A DNA stretch of 64,000 bases from Fen-1301 sp963786395. GTDB taxonomy: Bacteria > Bacteroidota > Ignavibacteria > Ignavibacteriales > Ignavibacteriaceae. Position numbers and translations under genes: made by a program. Location: assembly GCA_963786395.1 (NCBI GenBank), contig CAWAZD010000019.1, positions 60,669 through 124,668 on the forward strand. The letters are read 5' to 3'. Each line of letters starts with the position of its first letter. The stretch's first letter is position 1. Shown here one piece after another: positions 59,140-64,000 of the stretch. Below the pieces are notes generated by a model that was not told the DNA's origin, made no database searches, and saw nothing but the letters and a program-made list of their open reading frames with translations.

Positions 59140-60036
59140 ATGCGATACAGAATTTCACTGATATTAGCACCAATAATTATTATTGTTGGTTTATTTATAA
59201 GTGCTTCATTTATTGCCGGTTGTAAGAGCAGTAGCAATACAGTAACAAATCCAACAACAACACAGGATCCGCAGGCAACCTCAGATGCTGCAACCAGTTT
59301 GGGAGGTTCCATAGCAATAAATACCGGAGGAGCGTTGGACCAAGTTCAGGATTTGTTGAACACTCCAACAATCGGAGGGCTTTTGAATAAATCAGTACCA
59401 TCAGAAATAAACAGTCCACAAATTGTAACAGCTACTTACGATTCTTCAACCGGTTGGTGGACAGTCAATGTTGACAGAACAAGAACGGGAGTTTTATCGT
59501 ATACACATTATACCCGAGTATATATGCATCAATTCTTAGATAAAAACGGAGTATTTCATAAAAGATATATTGATTTAGGAGATACAGCTTATTCGGTTAA
59601 TCATCATATAGTGAGCGGAACAGGTGTTTTCTATAATCCCTGGCTTTCACATAAGTTGAATTCTCTTTCTTGTGAGTGGGTTGCAACAAATACAAATACA
59701 GATACTGTTACAATTAATACAACATCTCCGTATAGCCGAGCCGCGGTTGATACAGTATTCGGAGCAGGGGGAGGAGTAAGAACACTGGATCATTCAATAA
59801 CCCTTAATTTTATAAATGTTAAAGGTCCAAGAGGTACCGGATTGGATTGGTATCTGAAAACATCCGGAACAATCACTGGTCATTACCATGCAACTGTTAC
59901 TTTTACGAAAGGAACTGCATATAATGAACATACAATTGACAGGGATTTTATAATTACACTTGGGGGTCCGACTATAATAATTGTAATCGGTGGAACCACA
60001 TTCCATGCTGATGTGTTGACAGGTGCTATTCAATAA
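59140..60036 (+). CDS. Hypothetical lipoprotein
   Basis: The 298 residues begin with a lipoprotein signal (I-A-G-C at about residue 28) and an AGAGGAA ribosome site. A Ser/Thr/Asn-rich linker and a beta-rich body follow, with repeated Tyr, Thr and His (T-H-Y-T-R-V-Y-M-H-Q, G-H-Y-H-A-T-V-T). I recognise no family. It probably sits in the outer or inner membrane facing the periplasm. Confidence 0.75.
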   Translation: MRYRISLILAPIIIIVGLFISASFIAGCKSSSNTVTNPTTTQDPQATSDAATSLGGSIAINTGGALDQVQDLLNTPTIGGLLNKSVPSEINSPQIVTATYDSSTGWWTVNVDRTRTGVLSYTHYTRVYMHQFLDKNGVFHKRYIDLGDTAYSVNHHIVSGTGVFYNPWLSHKLNSLSCEWVATNTNTDTVTINTTSPYSRAAVDTVFGAGGGVRTLDHSITLNFINVKGPRGTGLDWYLKTSGTITGHYHATVTFTKGTAYNEHTIDRDFIITLGGPTIIIVIGGTTFHADVLTGAIQ

Positions 60037-60084
60037 AAAGTGTGTAGATTAATATGACAGACAAGAAAAAACAACCCCCTTCAT

Positions 60085-60225
60085 CCCCCTTTAATAAGGG
60101 GGAATTTAATTAGTTATTATGTTATTTAATCCCAGGCATTAAAATGCCTGGGCTATATTCAATGAAAGAATCTGAATTATTGTTTAAGAAATGCAGATTC
60201 TTCGCTTCGCTCAGAATGACATTGA
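60085..60225. repeat. Dispersed hairpin repeats before the prkA end
   Basis: Three units: CCCCCTT-TAAT-AAGGGGG (60085-60102), CCCAGGCATT-AA-AATGCCTGGG (60131-60152), and GATTCTTCGCTTCGCTCAGA followed by ATGACA (near 60192). The second unit repeats the element seen near 28133 and 55563. Confidence 0.75.
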
Positions 60226-60237
60226 TAGCTAATTATT

Positions 60238-62584
60238 TTAGGATTTGAATTTATCGGCTACATGGTTGTGAATAACATAGAGACAAACCTGTCGGGCACC
60301 ATCAAGTGTATAATGGAATTTACTCATGAGTTTTTTAATCAAAAACTCTATATCTCCTTTAGTTCTTGCATCGTAAACATCAAATTTGGAAGCTCCGTAT
60401 TCCTTAATAGCATTTTCAAAAGAGGTGTATTGCAGGAAAGGTTGTATAATATTTTCACGAAGATTTTTAATATACAGAGTATGCAAATCCTTAAATAATT
60501 GTGAATGGGTAATATCATCACCATCAGCCTGCATTTCCTGCAGACTAATAACAAACTTTGATGCAATCTCGACCCTGAACTTTTGTTTCTCCTCAAGTTC
60601 TACATCTTTCATGAAAAGGTGCTGTTCAACAATATTATAGAACGATTCTGAAATTTCAACCAGTTCATGGGTATAGGGGCAAATTAGTTTCTGTCCGATA
60701 TCATAGTTTGAAGCAAAAAGATAGTTCTGGATATCTTTTGCAATCCTATCTTCATTTTCGTGGAACATAGATTCTTTTATCTGCTGAATGATGTCATAGT
60801 CATATAATCTAACAATAGAATCAATAAAACCGCGGGGAATACGGTCAGAATAGATTCTGTTCTTATAGAAGTATTCTTTTACATCATCCATGGTTATTAA
60901 AGTTTTATTAGCCCCATCCCGATATTTCTTTCTAGCAGAATTATAAAACTCATTGAATATGGAAATAGATTCACGTCCAGAAAAGCCATATCGTCCTTCA
61001 GATTCAGATTCATCAATCAGTCTTCTGCGAAGGCTTTTACTGAAATTGTTATAATCTTCCTGAGTAAGCCATTTAGGAATTTTGTTATTATAGATACCGA
61101 GTTTAAGGAGAAGAAGATTTTCATCGCAGTACTTTTCATATTTATCCGGATCTTTAATCCAATCCTTCAAAGCGGCGGAATTAGAATTAAGACGTGAAGA
61201 AATAATAATCTTTGCAAAGTTATTAAGGACCTTTGGGAGGAAACGATTAAGGATATGGTTCCCGAACATATGGAAATATATCTTAGCTTCCTCTTTATAA
61301 TTAAGATTATAGTTAACATTTATTTCAATTATTCTATCTCTGAAGGATTCGTGCATATTTACTTTAGATTTATCTTCAGGGTTCATGACTGCAATAAAAA
61401 GGGAGTTTACGTTTTCTTCCACATCATCAATCTTATGGATGCCTTCACTAATGATACCATGCAGATCAATAAATCTTTTTTCATTATATCCCTTGACATC
61501 CATGATAGCAAAAACTCCATTGTTGGTTTTAGCGTAGCGGGAAAAGACATATTTAATGAGGTTACTATCTCTGAATCTTAATTCAAGATCATGCTGTATA
61601 ACATCGTTAGTAAATACAATTTTTTCTGGTTCACGATCGCCCGGGTTATAAATACTGATGCCATTTCCAAGGCGGCGGTTGAAGTAGTAGCGTTTAGCAA
61701 AAACCATATTGAAGACATCAGTTGGAGAATTTGATCTGTTAAGCAGAGACTGATAAATTGACTGGCAGATAGTACAGGGATCATCCTTGAAAATCCATTC
61801 ATATTCCTTATTATTAAAAATCTTATGTTTAAGTTCATCCGGGATAATGCTTTCAAGAATCTCTCTTCGATTCTCCCGGGGGATAATCAAGGATAGGGTG
61901 ATCATGACTTGGGCATGGGATATTAAAAATCGTAGTTGAAGTTTTAAGTTGTACAGTTTTATGTTTAATGAAATATTCTTCAAGGGCGGCATTCATAACG
62001 CCTGAGAACTGAGGCCCCAAAGTTTGTTCATCTAACTGCCAAATAACCTCGTACATAGCGCCTTCAGGAAGTTTGGAATATTCCTGAAGTCTCCAGAGAA
62101 TATTATTAAGGAAAGTACTCTTTCCGCTTCCAGCAGGTCCTATGAAGACATAAATTTTATTTTGTTGAGAACCAGCTTCAAACGAATCCGCCAGACGAAT
62201 TAACCATTTGCAAGAAGGAGATCGGCAAAAAAGGGAGTGTCAGTATCATCTAACAAGGAGCCTGTCACAATTATAGTTTTGTAGCGGATATTCTCAGGAT
62301 CATTTTTATATTCATCTTCAACTGTGATATAATTATGGAACATATTATTAAACAGTTGGAAAACATTTCTAAAATATGAGATGTGGTTGATCACCTGCCC
62401 TTTTAAGAAATTCCTTAAATGGTATAACTGCTCCAAGTTCTTCTTTCTTGAGTTTCCTATCGAGTAATGAATAAATATCTTTAACTTCTTGTTTAGAATC
62501 TTGCATGATTTTATCAGGATAATTTTTGTTGTTTATTCTTTTATTACGTGCTTCATACAGAACTTTAGTATAAATGGGTTCCAT
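60238..62584 (-). CDS. prkA: PrkA-family serine protein kinase (AAA+); about three frameshifts
   Basis: Joined near 62390, 62205 and 61870, about 780 residues. An N-terminal helical part (V-I-P-F-K-E-F-L-K-R-A) and a PrkA AAA domain with Walker A G-P-A-G-S-G-K-S-T are followed by C-P-S-H-D-H-P-I and the long C-terminal PrkA domain (G-F-S-G-R-E-S-I-S-I-F-N-E-F, Y-D-A-R-T-K-G-D-I). Length exceeds typical PrkA (about 640-680) in the N-terminal part. PrkA kinases act in stress and nutrient responses and usually neighbour spoVR. Here it starts 19 bases after the spoVR stop, so the two are co-transcribed. The usual third partner (YeaH/DUF444) is not between them. Confidence 0.9.
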
Positions 62585-62603
62585 ATTTCTATTTATATCG
62601 CGG

Positions 62604-64000
62604 TTAGGGAAGAAGCCGTGAGCAGATTTCCCATCTCATTTCTTCAATATCAAGCTCAGTAGTTTCCAATTCAACAGTGTCCCCCCATAAAAATTCCAAT
62701 CCTATAAGTGTATTGGGAATATAATCACGATAAGAGTTCCTTTCCTTCAAAAACGTGGTCAAGGTGAAGGATGTTATTATTTTTCACTGAGTAAATAATT
62801 TTAGGGGGATGATAAAGAGTATCAACGATCATTTTTTTATAATCTTGGATTTCTGGCTTTTAATATAATATTCGATCGTGTTTTTCTGCTGGTTAATTCT
62901 TTGTCCTACGACCATGAGTTTATAATTATCTACAAAATCCTGTTCAATGAAACGATTCAGGAAAGTAAAGTCGCAATAATTTTCCCGTACAAAGAAAATA
63001 AAATCTATACCCTCACCTGCCAGGTATGCGGAAATTTTTCCTTTGTTGAATACCATTAAGTTTGTAAAAGCGAAAGAATACATTACCTTTCCCGATTTTC
63101 TTCAATAAACAGAAAAAGCCGCCAACCGATAGCATAAGGATTAAGCCCAACCCTGGAAAGCAGTAACTTTAGCATTTATGCAAGAAGGCGATTTCATGTC
63201 CCGGATTCTGTCATCATTCAGGAAAAGTTTTTCATGCCAGTAACTTGCCCAGCCTTCATTCATTATTTTTGTCCTAATCTGGGGCGAAAAATAAAGAGCA
63301 GTATCCCGGATAATTGAAATTACCGATTTCATCCACAAGTTATCTTCGTGATTAGGAAGGAACTTTCTTCCACAATAAACTGCATTAAGTCCTGACCTAA
63401 TTTTTGCTTAAAATCTTTCTTGTACTTCTGGAAGACATCATCAAATTCCGGATTTTTTTCATTCACAATTGAAAGGAATAATTCTTCCTTTGATTTAGCC
63501 CCGCCGCTTTCTTCAAGTTTGTTATATCTTTCTATTTCCTCAAGATACATTTGCATTCCGAAAGAAGGCTTATTCTGAAGAAATTGGTTGAAATAATAAT
63601 CTATCTGTTCGGGTAGCTTGAACATCTCTACATCTTCTTTTTCTTTTAGAGACGCGAAATACCCAACAAGGTTATCAATCCCCCGCGTAAATTCGATTAT
63701 ATAATCAACAGCGCGTCCTTTTTGCGATCGGATTTTTGAAATAATTCTTTTCTCGGTTAAAGCTTTTTGCTTAAAATCATAATCCCATGTCTGTTCAAAA
63801 AACCGGTTATTCTGAAAGAAATCTACATGGGCGATTACATGATAAAAAATCATCACATTCATCCAGTCGGGATTTTCATTATTATAAAATGAAATTGCAG
63901 GACGGGTATTGATTACGGTTTCATACGGATTGTTCGGAAAATATTCATATTCGCCTTTACCGCGCAAAACTTCGATATCCTGCAGCCAGTAGCAATACAT
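62604..64000 (-). CDS. spoVR: SpoVR family protein, C-terminal part (window edge); about three frameshifts
   Basis: The frame is open at the window edge, so the N-terminus is missing. Visible parts: Y-W-L-Q-D-I-E-V-L-R-G-K-G-E-Y-E-Y-F-P, N-T-R-P-A-I-S-F-Y, the M-N-E-G-W-A-S-Y-W-H-E-K motif, and near the end R-E-N-Y-C-D-F-T-F and Y-I-P-N-T-L-I-G-L-E. Breaks near 63350, 63150, 63080, 62850 and 62735 split the frame; the last pieces run to a TAA at 62604. SpoVR/YcgB proteins accompany PrkA kinases in many bacteria, but their biochemical role is unsettled. Confidence 0.9.

Noticed and set aside
55319..60225. Possible CRISPR array in the repeated hairpins
   Set aside because: Units differ in length and spacing, are spread over many gene gaps, have internal symmetry, and no cas genes are present.

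Overview
The window looks like a piece of an Ignavibacteria-type genome (Ignavibacteriota, close to the Bacteroidota/Chlorobiota). The base composition is AT-rich. Several secreted proteins end in a type IX secretion sorting domain with the Y-P-N-P-F-N-P motif, a PorV/PorQ-type barrel and a carboxypeptidase-regulatory-domain TonB receptor are present, and two complete [FeFe]-hydrogenase gene sets occur. The lineage call is inference from gene content; no rRNA lies in the window.

Region 1 (1-24602) is a beta-glucan utilization locus. It runs: a FucP-type sugar transporter (edge, minus strand); a three-gene sensing unit (membrane-anchored solute-binding protein, histidine kinase, sigma-54 response regulator); a sodium/solute symporter; a secreted glycan-binding protein; a TonB receptor; a large Asp-rich surface protein; a PorV-type barrel; then two GH16 endoglucanases alternating with two GH3 beta-glucosidases. 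The GH16 active sites are of lichenase type (E-x-D-x-E) and laminarinase type (E-x-D-x-x-E), so mixed-linkage and beta-1,3-glucans are the probable substrates. Imported or periplasmic sugar probably signals through the sensing unit to the transporters. A palindrome and a sigma-54-like promoter lie at the expected spacing before the symporter gene.

Region 2 (24881-46326) is a hydrogen-metabolism island. An orphan PAS/GAF kinase precedes the maturases hydE and hydG (minus strand), which diverge from aspA and hydF (plus strand). Then come a NuoE/NuoF/HydA-like bifurcating hydrogenase (hydCBA set 1), a hydrogenase-like histidine kinase with two receivers and a receiver-kinase, a second more compact hydCBA set, a strong terminator and a membrane histidine kinase. 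The kinases and receivers sit physically between the two enzymes and probably sense H2 or redox state.

Region 3 (46342-64000) is more ordinary: rqcH, a tandem-PAS kinase, a UPF0182 membrane protein, an outer-membrane barrel, tRNA-Val(CAC), a DinB-like protein, a secreted 14-repeat propeller, two small secreted proteins, and prkA-spoVR (minus strand, running off the edge). Short hairpin repeats are scattered in intergenic spaces from 28 kb onward.

Quality warning: many genes at 16.4-24.6, 32.6-46.3, 46.5, 49.9-55.0 and 60.2-64.0 kb are split by single-base frameshifts. Nearly all the sites I worked through are restored by removing one inserted base, and they hit conserved enzymes. I treat them as consensus errors and annotate full-length genes across the breaks.
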